In this document: positions 16,354-24,539 of the stretch, piece by piece
Numbering within the stretch: the first letter of the stretch is position 1
Layout of the letters: each line of letters starts with the position of its first letter
Assembly: GCF_019966515.1 (NCBI RefSeq)
Contig: NZ_JAIMIB010000001.1
Span: forward strand, 124,001 to 188,000
Reading direction: 5' to 3'
Length of the DNA: 64,000 nt
Origin: Roseovarius aestuarii
GTDB lineage: Bacteria; Pseudomonadota; Alphaproteobacteria; Rhodobacterales; Rhodobacteraceae
Notes under the pieces: model-generated
Told to the model about the DNA's origin: nothing
Seen by the model: the letters and a program-made list of their open reading frames with translations, nothing else
Database searches by the model: none
Translations under genes and position numbers: made by a program

Positions 16354-18108
16354 TTACTCCCGCATCACATAGGTTCCGGGCGCATTGTCTAGCGGGTTCA
16401 GCCCCTTTTCAGCCGCACCCATCGAGGGCGGCGCCCTCCATTTTCCCGAACGCGCATCCAGCCAAGTGACAAGTGCAGGCCACCAGGACCCCTCAACCAC
16501 TGGCGTCTGGTCGAACCAGACGTTTGGGCCGATATAGCAATCGTCATGCGCACGCGCCGCTATCCGGTAGTGACGGCGCGGATGATCCGGTTCTGATACG
16601 ATGCCGGCATTATGTCCTCCGCTCGTCAGCAAAAAGGTGACCTCGGTATCTGCCAGCAGATGGAATTTATAGACTGAGCGCCACGGCGCCACGTGGTCGC
16701 GTTCTGTGCCCACAAGAAAGACCGGTACGCGAATGTCTGATAGGGCCACGGGGCGGTCGCCAATCAGATAGCGCCCTTCGGCCAGCGCGTTCTGAAGAAA
16801 TAGCCTGCGCAGATATTCAGAATGCATACGGTAAGGCATGCGGGTCGCATCAGCGTTCCAGGCCATCAAGTCGGTCATCTGCGCACGCTCGCCCATAAGG
16901 TAATCGTGCACGATGCGCGACCAGATCAGATCATTCGACCGCAGAATCTGAAACGTGCCGGACATCTGGTGGGTATCCAGATAACCCTGTTCCCACATCA
17001 TATCCTCAAGAAAGCTTAGCTGGCTTTCATTGATAAACATCATCAACTCTCCGGCCTCGGTAAAATCGGTCTGTGTCGCCAGGAAAGTCAGGCTTTTCAG
17101 CCGCTTGTCACCATCCCGCGCCATTGCGGCGGCGGCAATTGCCAATAGGGTACCGCCCAGGCAATAACCTGTCGCGTGCACCTTCGCGGGGCCGTTGATG
17201 TTGCCGATTGCATCAAGCGCCTCCATGATGCCGAGCCTGCGATAATCCTCCATCCCCAGATCACGATCATCTGCGTCGGGGTTCTTCCAAGAGATCATGA
17301 AGACGGTATAGCCCTGCCCGGTCAGATACCGAACCAGAGAGTTGTCCGGACTGAGATCGAGAATGTAGTATTTCATAATCCAGGCAGGCACGATCAGGAT
17401 CGGCTCGGGCCGGACTTTTTCGGTCGTCGGTGTGTATTGGATCAGTTCGATCAGGCGGTTGCGATAGACCACCTTGCCTGGGCTGACGGCGATGTTTTCA
17501 CCGACCTTGAAATTATCGCTACCCGCCGGGTTCCGACCACTGGCCAGCCGCGTCCCGTCGTCGATGAAATTCTGCCAGCCACGCATCAGGTTCTTTCCAC
17601 CTTCGGCAATGGTCCTGTCGCGCACCTCGGGATTTGTCAGGGCGAAATTCGAGGGTGAATAGAGATCGAGTATCTGGCGCGCAACGAATTCCACCACCTC
17701 TTCGTGTTGTCTGGTTACTCCGCGAACACCGGTCGTAGCGTTGTGCCACCACTGCTGATTAAGCAGGAAAGACTGGTAGATCAGGTTGTAGGGCCATTTC
17801 TGCCAGGCCTCTCCCTTGAACCGCTTGTCTTGCCGCAGCGGGTGGATACAGGGTGTTTCGGCTTTTGCTGCACCTGAGCAAAGCGCAGCATGGGTTGTCA
17901 GCCGCATGGCCTTTCTTGCGGCTTTCTCAATCAGCTCCAGTTGCTTGCCCGGCGCCGTTGCCAGATGCAGCGCCCAGTCCGCATAAGCCGAAGCAAGCGC
18001 GATGGGCGAAATACCCGCCGTGTAATGCGATGCCATAGCCCGCAATGCCTTGTCATAGCTTTGCAGGATCGTGTTTTCGGATGGGTCGCATTGCGCGGGG
18101 TGTAGCAT
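16354..18108 (-). CDS. phaC: Poly(3-hydroxyalkanoate) synthase
   Basis: This 584-residue enzyme polymerises (R)-3-hydroxyacyl-CoA into storage polyester on granules. The nucleophile Cys lies in GYCLGG (about residue 316), with the general base His in SGGHNAGI and Asp in GTERDHVAPW. WQNFIDDG and WKNPDADDRDLGMEDY are also typical of class I synthases. I chose ATG 18108 (ribosome site AGG), because the upstream TTG at 18180 overlaps an FNR-like box that would then fall inside the gene. It diverges from a phasin gene and sits beside a P-type ATPase, a grouping that looks like a low-oxygen PHA module rather than the housekeeping phaC. Confidence 0.9.
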   Translation of the reverse strand: MLHPAQCDPSENTILQSYDKALRAMASHYTAGISPIALASAYADWALHLATAPGKQLELIEKAARKAMRLTTHAALCSGAAKAETPCIHPLRQDKRFKGEAWQKWPYNLIYQSFLLNQQWWHNATTGVRGVTRQHEEVVEFVARQILDLYSPSNFALTNPEVRDRTIAEGGKNLMRGWQNFIDDGTRLASGRNPAGSDNFKVGENIAVSPGKVVYRNRLIELIQYTPTTEKVRPEPILIVPAWIMKYYILDLSPDNSLVRYLTGQGYTVFMISWKNPDADDRDLGMEDYRRLGIMEALDAIGNINGPAKVHATGYCLGGTLLAIAAAAMARDGDKRLKSLTFLATQTDFTEAGELMMFINESQLSFLEDMMWEQGYLDTHQMSGTFQILRSNDLIWSRIVHDYLMGERAQMTDLMAWNADATRMPYRMHSEYLRRLFLQNALAEGRYLIGDRPVALSDIRVPVFLVGTERDHVAPWRSVYKFHLLADTEVTFLLTSGGHNAGIVSEPDHPRRHYRIAARAHDDCYIGPNVWFDQTPVVEGSWWPALVTWLDARSGKWRAPPSMGAAEKGLNPLDNAPGTYVMRE

Positions 18109-18171
18109 CTGATACCTGTACCGGATGTCAAAGGGGTGTGCCCCAACTAGTTCATTTTGACCGGGCTGGCT

Positions 18172-18185
18172 TTGATGCAAATCAG
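18172..18185. promoter_or_regulatory. FNR/FnrL-like box between phaC and the phasin gene
   Basis: TTGATGCAAATCAG matches TTGAT-N4-ATCAA at 9 of 10 positions. It is 64-77 nt upstream of the phaC start at 18108 and 143 nt upstream of the divergent phasin start. Confidence 0.6.
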
Positions 18186-18327
18186 TTTGAAGACACCGGC
18201 GCCGGCTCGGGCACGACAGGTGAAATAATCTGTCTGCCCGCCAACTTCTTGATCTCTGTTAAAGAGCATCGGCCAAATATCTGGCAGAATCGGGTCGGGA
18301 CATAATCCTCAGTTGGGAGATACTCTG

Positions 18328-18765
18328 ATGACCAAGAAGAAATCGACATCCGAAATGCCCGAAAACTTCTCAAATATCGTCAAGTCCATGCAAAGCGCGA
18401 TAACGGCAAATCCGTTGATCGCGCCACAGGCCGAACATTTCTGGAAAACGCAGGAACAACTGCTTGATACGGCCGAGACGTTCACCCGTAGCTGGTTTCA
18501 ACGCCGCCACGAAGCCACCCGAACCGCGATGATCGCAGCACGGGAATCGGCAGAGAAAGAGCGCGCAAACCCTGCCGAGGCGTTTCAGACCATTGCCGAG
18601 TGGCAACGCCATTCGATGGAGCGTATGGTCGAGGACGCTCGCGAGTGGCTGGAAATGGTCTCGCGTTGTGCCGGAATTGCGGCGGTTAGCGAAATCGAGG
18701 CCGCCGAAGATGTTATGCAAGAGGCACAGAAGACGACCAAAGCGGCAAAGTCTGAACCAGTATAG
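18328..18765 (+). CDS. Phasin-family PHA granule protein
   Basis: This 145-residue protein is helical and amphipathic, as expected for a protein coating PHA granules. Typical phasin segments are FSNIVKSMQSAITANPLIAP, FWKTQEQLLDTAETFTRSWF and TIAEWQRHSMERMVEDAREW. The ATG 18328 (MTKKKS) has GGGAG upstream. The lysine-rich ends and divergence from phaC support the call. A weak hairpin (18794-18800 / 18808-18814) follows without a T-run. Confidence 0.82.
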   Translation: MTKKKSTSEMPENFSNIVKSMQSAITANPLIAPQAEHFWKTQEQLLDTAETFTRSWFQRRHEATRTAMIAARESAEKERANPAEAFQTIAEWQRHSMERMVEDAREWLEMVSRCAGIAAVSEIEAAEDVMQEAQKTTKAAKSEPV

Positions 18766-18912
18766 ATCCGGGGGCCATTGCAGTTCCAAACCACCGCCTT
18801 GTAACCAAAGGCGGCGGACAAATGAGGTCGGCCACCGCTGGCCTCTCACCCTCATGCGATACCGGCCCCAGTGACGGGGCGCCATCGTGAGCGACCGGAT
18901 GTCGAAACCAAC

Positions 18913-21618
18913 ATGCCTTTGACAATCTCACACCCCCATGCGCAAAGCGGTGAAGATTGCCTGCACGCGTTCAAGACAACTGCGCAGGGCCTGACCTCGG
19001 ATGACGTGAACCGCCGACGAGCCGAACACGGACCTAACATGTTACCGCGACCGCGTCGGCGCCCGTTGATCCTGCGTTTTCTTCTGCATTTTCATAACGT
19101 TCTGATGTATGTCCTGCTTGGTGGCGCCGCCGTGACGGCGATGCTCGGGCATATGGTCGACACCTGGGTCATTCTGGCCGTGGTGCTGGTCAATGCGGTT
19201 ATGGGTTTTGTCCAGGAGGGTCGCGCTGAAAACGCCATGGCCGCGATCCGGCAGATGCTGGCTCCACACGCATCGGTCTTGCGCGCCGGCCAACGGATCA
19301 GCATCGAAGCGGGCGATCTGGTTCCCGGCGACATCGTCCTGATTGAACCCGGCGATCGCGTCGCAGCGGATCTACGGTTGCTAGAGGCCCATGGCTTATT
19401 CATTCAGGAAGCCATTCTGACAGGCGAATCCCTGCCAGCGGAAAAGGCTACTGCGCCCGTCACTGCCGACGCGGTTCTGGGCGATCGCACCTCGATGGCT
19501 TTCAGTGGCACACTAGTGACGGCAGGCACAGGCCGCGGCATTGTCACGGCAACCGGAGCGGCCACCGAGATTGGCCGGATCAGCGGTATGCTGGTCGGCG
19601 TCGAGGGGTTGCAAACGCCGCTTGTCCTTCAGATGGACAGGTTCGCGCGCTGGCTGACAGTAATAATTCTACTGACGTCCGGGGGGCTCTTGACGTTCGG
19701 GCACTATGTCCGGCATATCGAGTTCGAGGCGATATTCATGTCCGTGGTCAGCCTTGCTGTCGCGGCCATCCCCGAGGCACTGCCCGCCGTCATGACCATC
19801 ACACTGGCCGTTGGTGTTCAAGCCATGGCGCGGCGAAACGCTATCGTGCGCCGTTTGCCCGCGATTGAGACCATCGGCGCGGTCTCGGTGATCTGCACCG
19901 ACAAAACCGGCACGCTGACCCGCAACGAGATGATGGTCGCCTCGGCTGTTACCGCAGGCGCTCGTTTCACGATCTCCGGCGATGGCTACGTTCCTCAGGG
20001 AGACCTCACGCGTGAGGATGGTGGATCGGCGGAGAGTGCCTTGGCTGACATTGCCCGCGCGGCTTTGCTGTGCAACGACGCCGTCCTGCATCAAGCGGAC
20101 GATACCTGGCGCGTCGAGGGCGATCCGATGGAAGGGGCGCTTCTGAGCTTTGCCGCGAAGGCCGGAGAAACCCGTGAGGGCTGGACGCGCCATCACGAGA
20201 TCCCCTTTGACGCACAATCCCGCTACATGGCGGTACTGGCCGAAGCCCCGGATGGCGTTCAACAGATGTTTGTAAAAGGTGCACCGGAACGCTTGCTTGA
20301 GATGTGTACCAGCCAGGTCGGTCATACCGGACAAGAACCGCTCGACACAGGGTTCTGGCAGGCCCAGGCGGACCGTATCGCGGCACGCGGACAACGGGTT
20401 CTGGCCTTTGCTCAGCGCCCGGCCACCGGCACGGACACAGCGCTGACCGGTATCGACAAAGATCTGAGTTTGACAGGGCTCGTGGGATTGATCGACCCCC
20501 CTCGGGCTGAAGCGATTGCCGCTGTCGCCGAGTGCCACACAGCCGGGATTTCGGTTAAAATGATTACCGGTGATCACGCCGGAACAGCGGCCGCGATCGG
20601 CCGGCAGATTGGTTTGAAAAACCCCGGTGCGATCCTGACTGGCGCAGAAATCGAGCGGATGGACGACGCGTTGCTTGCCGTCGAGGCCCTTGGAACGAAT
20701 ATCTTCGCCCGCACCTCGCCCGAGCACAAGCTGCGACTGGTCAAAGCCTTGCAAGCAAATGATTTGATCGTCGCGATGACCGGCGATGGCGTGAATGACG
20801 CGCCCGCCCTGAAACGCGCGGATATCGGCGTGGCGATGGGCCTCACCGGAACCGAAGCGACCAAAGAGGCTGCTGCTCTTGTTCTGGCGGATGACAACTT
20901 TGCTTCGATCACCGCCGCGGTGCGCGAGGGTCGCACTGTTTGGGACAATATCCGAAAGGTCATCAGTTGGGTTCTGCCAACCAGCGCCGGTGAGGCCGCA
21001 ACGATTGCAGCAGCGCTTGTGTTCGGACTGGCGCTGCCAATCTCTCCGATTCAGATCCTTTGGGTCAACATGATCACCGCGGTAACGCTTGGTCTGGCGT
21101 TGGCATATGAACCCGCAGAGCCGGGCACCATGCGCCGCCCGCCGCGCCAGCGCAATGCAGGGCTGCTGACCGGTGGCCTAGTATGGCATGTGATCTTTGT
21201 GACCGCGTTGTTTCTGGCAGTCATTTTCGGGCTGTTCCTCTATGCAACCGAATTGGGGTATCCGCTGGCACTCGCGCAAACGATGTCAATGAACATGCTT
21301 GTTGTCCTCGAGATCTTTCACCTGTTCTATATCCGAAACATCAGCGGCACGTCACTCACGCTATCCGCAGTAAAAGGAACACCCGCTGTTTGGGCCAGCG
21401 TTATCGTCGCCACTGCGGCGCAATTCATCGTGACATATGTACCGGCTGCACAAGCGATTTTCGGCACGCACGCCGTCAGCTTGTTCGACGGTCTGTTGAT
21501 CATCTTCATAGGCATCATGTTCTTTGCCGTCCTCGAGGCGGAAAAACAGCTGCGCTTGACCCTCACAAGCACCAGTGATCAGGCCAATGCGAGGGCGCCC
21601 CGTCACATGACAAGATAA
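18913..21618 (+). CDS. P2-type cation-transporting ATPase (CtpF-like)
   Basis: This ATPase of about 901 residues pumps a cation across the inner membrane using an aspartyl-phosphate. It has the N-terminal cation-ATPase domain (GLTSDDVNRRRAEHGPN), the actuator motif LTGESLPAEK, PEALPAVMTI in the fourth helix, the phosphorylation loop CTDKTGTLT, the KGAPERLL nucleotide motif, MITGDHAGTA and TGDGVNDAPAL. The WVNMITAVTLGLALAYEP segment resembles the PMCA-like branch that includes mycobacterial CtpF. Calcium is the usual proposal, but the specificity is unproven here. A GTG start at 18871 is also possible. It follows the phasin gene by about 150 nt in the same direction. Confidence 0.88.
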   Translation: MPLTISHPHAQSGEDCLHAFKTTAQGLTSDDVNRRRAEHGPNMLPRPRRRPLILRFLLHFHNVLMYVLLGGAAVTAMLGHMVDTWVILAVVLVNAVMGFVQEGRAENAMAAIRQMLAPHASVLRAGQRISIEAGDLVPGDIVLIEPGDRVAADLRLLEAHGLFIQEAILTGESLPAEKATAPVTADAVLGDRTSMAFSGTLVTAGTGRGIVTATGAATEIGRISGMLVGVEGLQTPLVLQMDRFARWLTVIILLTSGGLLTFGHYVRHIEFEAIFMSVVSLAVAAIPEALPAVMTITLAVGVQAMARRNAIVRRLPAIETIGAVSVICTDKTGTLTRNEMMVASAVTAGARFTISGDGYVPQGDLTREDGGSAESALADIARAALLCNDAVLHQADDTWRVEGDPMEGALLSFAAKAGETREGWTRHHEIPFDAQSRYMAVLAEAPDGVQQMFVKGAPERLLEMCTSQVGHTGQEPLDTGFWQAQADRIAARGQRVLAFAQRPATGTDTALTGIDKDLSLTGLVGLIDPPRAEAIAAVAECHTAGISVKMITGDHAGTAAAIGRQIGLKNPGAILTGAEIERMDDALLAVEALGTNIFARTSPEHKLRLVKALQANDLIVAMTGDGVNDAPALKRADIGVAMGLTGTEATKEAAALVLADDNFASITAAVREGRTVWDNIRKVISWVLPTSAGEAATIAAALVFGLALPISPIQILWVNMITAVTLGLALAYEPAEPGTMRRPPRQRNAGLLTGGLVWHVIFVTALFLAVIFGLFLYATELGYPLALAQTMSMNMLVVLEIFHLFYIRNISGTSLTLSAVKGTPAVWASVIVATAAQFIVTYVPAAQAIFGTHAVSLFDGLLIIFIGIMFFAVLEAEKQLRLTLTSTSDQANARAPRHMTR

Positions 21619-21685
21619 ATTGTTATATTTCAAAATCTTGAACTGTGACCGCATGCGAGAAATACCACGTCAGAATGGCACGCCT

Positions 21686-22189
21686 TCAAAGCTCGATCAG
21701 CCGCTCCTCGACGGGTGAGGATTGCACGATGGACGAGTTCGTCGCGCCAAAGGGAACAATCCTGTCGATGACGGCTTCCATTTCCGCGACATCGCGAACA
21801 TGTGCACGCGCTACGAAACAGTCCTCGCCGGATACGCGGTCACAGGCGGTAATCTGCGGTGTCTCACGGATCGCCCGGATCATGTTGCTCATCTCACCGG
21901 GCAATGGTCGTACACGGATGAGAACCGTCAGACCGTAACCAAGACGTGCCGGATCAATCCGTGCGCCATAGCCCTTGATGATACCAATGTCTTCAAGTCG
22001 TCGCACTCGATCGGCGACACTGGGCGCTGACAGACCAACACGGCGGGAAAGTTCCGCACGGGGTATCCGCGCATCCGCGCATAACTCGCGGAGAATGGCA
22101 GCATCCATGCTATCAAATCGCAAACCTTCTGATCGAAGGTTAGACGATGACTTTTCCTTCATTTGATGTGTAGTTCCTGGGTCATTCAT
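21686..22189 (-). CDS. Lrp/AsnC-family transcriptional regulator
   Basis: This 167-residue protein has an N-terminal helix-turn-helix (AAILRELCADARIPRAELSR, then VGLSAPSVADRVRRLEDIG) and a C-terminal RAM/ligand domain (GYGLTVLIRVRPLPGEM through IVPFGATNSSIV). Lrp-type regulators sense amino acids and often control a divergent exporter. Here the divergent neighbour is an RhtA-like exporter only 47 nt away, across an AT-rich spacer (22190-22236). The start may be the internal ATG at 22162 (MKEKSS), preceded by AGGAA, which would enlarge the spacer. Confidence 0.9.
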   Translation of the reverse strand: MNDPGTTHQMKEKSSSNLRSEGLRFDSMDAAILRELCADARIPRAELSRRVGLSAPSVADRVRRLEDIGIIKGYGARIDPARLGYGLTVLIRVRPLPGEMSNMIRAIRETPQITACDRVSGEDCFVARAHVRDVAEMEAVIDRIVPFGATNSSIVQSSPVEERLIEL

Positions 22190-22236
22190 GCTTTCACCCC
22201 ATATTATATACCATTTTTACCTTGTATTATGACATA

Positions 22237-23190
22237 ATGACAGATCAAGCCAAAGCAAACCTTGCCTCAACAAACGCCTCTGGAGTCATGTCTCGTATAT
22301 CGGCGACGATTCCGCCCCATGCTTGGTTTGGTGTATCAGCAGTATTTCACTATCTCGGACCAGCATTTGCTGTGTTGCTGTTCCCGGTCGTAGGTGTGCT
22401 CGGTATCGCCTGGTTTCGCATCGCTTCGGCAGCTTTGGTGTTTGCGCCAGTCACGAAACCGTGGCGCACGTTCAAAAACGCCACCAATCGGGAACGCTTA
22501 CTACTTCTCGCCCTCGGAGGCTGCCTTGCGATCATGAACAGTGCTTTCTACCTTGCGTTAGACCGGCTTCCCATCGCGCTTGTCGCGGCCATTGAATTCA
22601 TCGGAACCATTGGCCTGGCGCTTTGGGGGCTACGGACCGGTCGCAACTATCTGGCGCTTGGTGTGGCGGTTACCGGTGTTGCTTTTTTGATCAACGTACC
22701 CTCCCTGCTTGTTATGGACGGGGCTGCGCTTACTTCTGATCTGCTGGGCCTGCTCTGGGCCGTTCTGAATGGCGCGCTGTTCGTCCTCTACATCATACTT
22801 GGGCACAAGATTTCCGAAGGCGACGCATCCCGTGGCGTGGAGCGCCTTGGAGCGGCGATGGCAGCCGCCTTTGTCTTTGTCATGCCCATTGGGTTCTTGC
22901 AGGCGCTTGACGTCTTTGGCGCGCCTTTGCTGGTGTTGGCCGGTATCGGCGTTGGGGTTTGCTCATCAGTCATTCCATATGTCTGCGACCAGCTTGCCAT
23001 GTCCCGACTGCCGCGCGCCAGCTTCGCGTTCCTTCTGGCATTGCTACCCGCGACCGCGACGATCATCGGTGTCATTGTTCTTCAGCAGATTCCAAGCGGG
23101 CCAGACGTTCTTGGCGTCGTCCTGGTCATGATCGGGGTGGCCCTTCACAGGCCTGCGCCACTGCCGACAATAACCGAGGCCCGCACATGA
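22237..23190 (+). CDS. EamA/RhtA-type amino-acid exporter
   Basis: This protein of about 317 residues has ten membrane helices in two EamA halves. Its pattern matches the threonine/homoserine exporter RhtA: HYLGPAFAVLLFPVVGVLGI, WFRIASAALVF, MNSAFYLALDRLPIALVAAI, EFIGTIGLALWG and SSVIPYVCDQLAMSRLPRA. It probably exports a small neutral amino acid or analogue at the inner membrane. ATG 22237 was chosen over a TTG at 22222. Its stop overlaps the next small frame by 4 nt. Control by the divergent Lrp-type regulator is likely. Confidence 0.88.
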   Translation: MTDQAKANLASTNASGVMSRISATIPPHAWFGVSAVFHYLGPAFAVLLFPVVGVLGIAWFRIASAALVFAPVTKPWRTFKNATNRERLLLLALGGCLAIMNSAFYLALDRLPIALVAAIEFIGTIGLALWGLRTGRNYLALGVAVTGVAFLINVPSLLVMDGAALTSDLLGLLWAVLNGALFVLYIILGHKISEGDASRGVERLGAAMAAAFVFVMPIGFLQALDVFGAPLLVLAGIGVGVCSSVIPYVCDQLAMSRLPRASFAFLLALLPATATIIGVIVLQQIPSGPDVLGVVLVMIGVALHRPAPLPTITEART

Positions 23191-23342
23191 TCAATTGCAT
23201 ATCCATAGCAGTAACTGATCCGGGCGCGGACGCACCGGCAGAGCGGCAAGGGGCTAACGTCGCCTATTTCGGGACTTCTATCTGCGATCTCAATGCAAAC
23301 CGGATTGAGGCGACAAACTTGCCCCGCAAGGACCTGTCATGA
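23187..23342 (+). CDS. Possible 51-residue protein, coupled on both sides
   Basis: A 51-codon frame (MINCISIAVTDPGADAP... ending ATNLPRKDLS) fits exactly between two exporter genes. Its ATG overlaps the stop of the first by 4 nt (ATGA) and its stop overlaps the ATG of the next by 4 nt (ATGA). Such double coupling is unlikely by chance and argues that it is translated, if only to carry ribosomes through. It has no membrane segment and no family I recognise. It could be the remnant of a once longer gene. Confidence 0.5.
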   Translation: MINCISIAVTDPGADAPAERQGANVAYFGTSICDLNANRIEATNLPRKDLS

Positions 23343-24220
23343 AGACCTCGGTGTCGGACCGATCCGCCGGCGTCATTCTGGGCACCCTCGGGATGTTGGG
23401 TTTCAGCGGAACGCTGGTGACGACGCGCATAGCCGTGGCCGACTTCACCCCGTTGGAGATCACATGCGCCCGGATTATCATGGCCGGGATGCTGGGTGCC
23501 GCCTTCCTGTTCTTCACCAATCAACGCACCCTGCCGCCACGCCGGTTTCTGATGCCCATGCTTTTCATGGGTCTGGGGCTGTCCGTGGGGTATCCGTTTT
23601 TCCTGGCCAAGGCACTGGAAACTGTGCCTGCCGTCCATGGTGCGGTCGTGACAGGGCTGGCGCCTGCAGCAACAGCGATGATCGCTGTATTGCGAACCGG
23701 CGAGCACCCTTCCCTGCAGTTCTGGATCGCCTGCGGCGTCGGGTTCTTCGCAGTCCTGTATTTTGCCTATGACGCAGGTGACGGGCATCTAAGCCTCTCC
23801 GATGGCTGGTTGTTTCTCGGAATGCTGAGCCTTGGGTTCGCCTATGTCGAAGGCGGTCGGGTCTCACGTGAACTGGGTGGCGCCTTGACCTTGAGCTGGG
23901 CCATGTTGTTTCTCACGCCGATTGCCGCTCTTGCGCTGGTCGTGCGGCTGGGCGACATCGACCCGTCGGCGATTGCCCCAGAAAGCTGGGCCTCGCTGCT
24001 CTACCTCGGAATCATAAGCATGTTTCTGGCATCGGTGCTCTGGTATCGCGGCCTTGCTCTGGGCGGTATCGCCCGCATCGGCCAGATCAACCTTCTGCTG
24101 CCACTGGCGGCTTTAGGTTGGTCGGCACTGCTTCTGGGTGAAGACATCACCGCCACGGCAATCACCTGTGCAATCATCGTTTTTGCGGCGATGATCGTGT
24201 GCCTGAAAACCCAAAGCTGA
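23339..24220 (+). CDS. EamA-family DMT transporter
   Basis: This 293-residue inner-membrane protein has ten predicted helices in two EamA repeats (LGMLGFSGTLVTTRIAVADF, LSLGFAYVEGGRVSRELGG, SMFLASVLWYRGLALGG, RIGQINLLLPLAALGWSALL). The substrate is unknown. It is not closely similar to the upstream RhtA-like exporter, so the pair is not a simple duplication. It is coupled to the preceding small frame and belongs to the same Lrp-controlled unit. Confidence 0.85.
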   Translation: MKTSVSDRSAGVILGTLGMLGFSGTLVTTRIAVADFTPLEITCARIIMAGMLGAAFLFFTNQRTLPPRRFLMPMLFMGLGLSVGYPFFLAKALETVPAVHGAVVTGLAPAATAMIAVLRTGEHPSLQFWIACGVGFFAVLYFAYDAGDGHLSLSDGWLFLGMLSLGFAYVEGGRVSRELGGALTLSWAMLFLTPIAALALVVRLGDIDPSAIAPESWASLLYLGIISMFLASVLWYRGLALGGIARIGQINLLLPLAALGWSALLLGEDITATAITCAIIVFAAMIVCLKTQS

Positions 24221-24539
24221 GATTTGTCATTCTCTCCGCATGCTTTGATCAATATGGGCAACATCATCGTCAGGTATTTCGCATGGCCATAAGTGCGGCG
24301 ACGCCCCTTACAATCAGACCGAGGCCAAGCAAATAATAGTGCCCCGCCGGGCCAACATGGTCATCGCGATTACCGGCCAGATTGACCCCAATAACGCGCC
24401 CGAGCCGTAACAGAGCAGTCCCGCCAATCAACCGAAGACATATCCACGGAAACAATGCGTTGGAAAAGGCAACTGTCGATTGATGCCGTGCCCACCAGCA
24501 GGATTGAAAAGGGCGGTAAACCCGCCCTTTTCACTGATC
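24221..24539. other. Intergenic region with terminator and doubtful short frame
   Basis: This 319-nt gap separates convergent transcripts. It holds the terminator at 24506-24532. A leftward 61-codon frame (24270-24455) starts at TTG without a ribosome site, and its end (GPAGHYYLLGLGLIVRGV) reads like a small membrane protein. It is too weakly supported to call. Confidence 0.35.
24506..24532 (-). terminator. Rho-independent terminator of the purine permease operon
   Basis: An 11-bp stem (GAAAAGGGCGG / CCGCCCTTTTC) with a 5-nt loop lies 8 nt past the permease stop. Both arms contain the A- and T-runs, so it may stop transcripts from either side. Confidence 0.8.

Noticed and set aside
18794..18814. 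Hairpin after the phasin gene
   Set aside because: It has a 7-bp stem but no T-run, so it is not called as a terminator.
19669..20754. 361-codon frame antisense to the P-type ATPase
   Set aside because: It is opposite the catalytic core of a clear ATPase and has no recognisable domain or start signal.
24270..24455. 61-codon frame that could be a small membrane protein
   Set aside because: It begins with TTG, lacks a ribosome site and lies over a convergent region; noted in the intergenic entry only.
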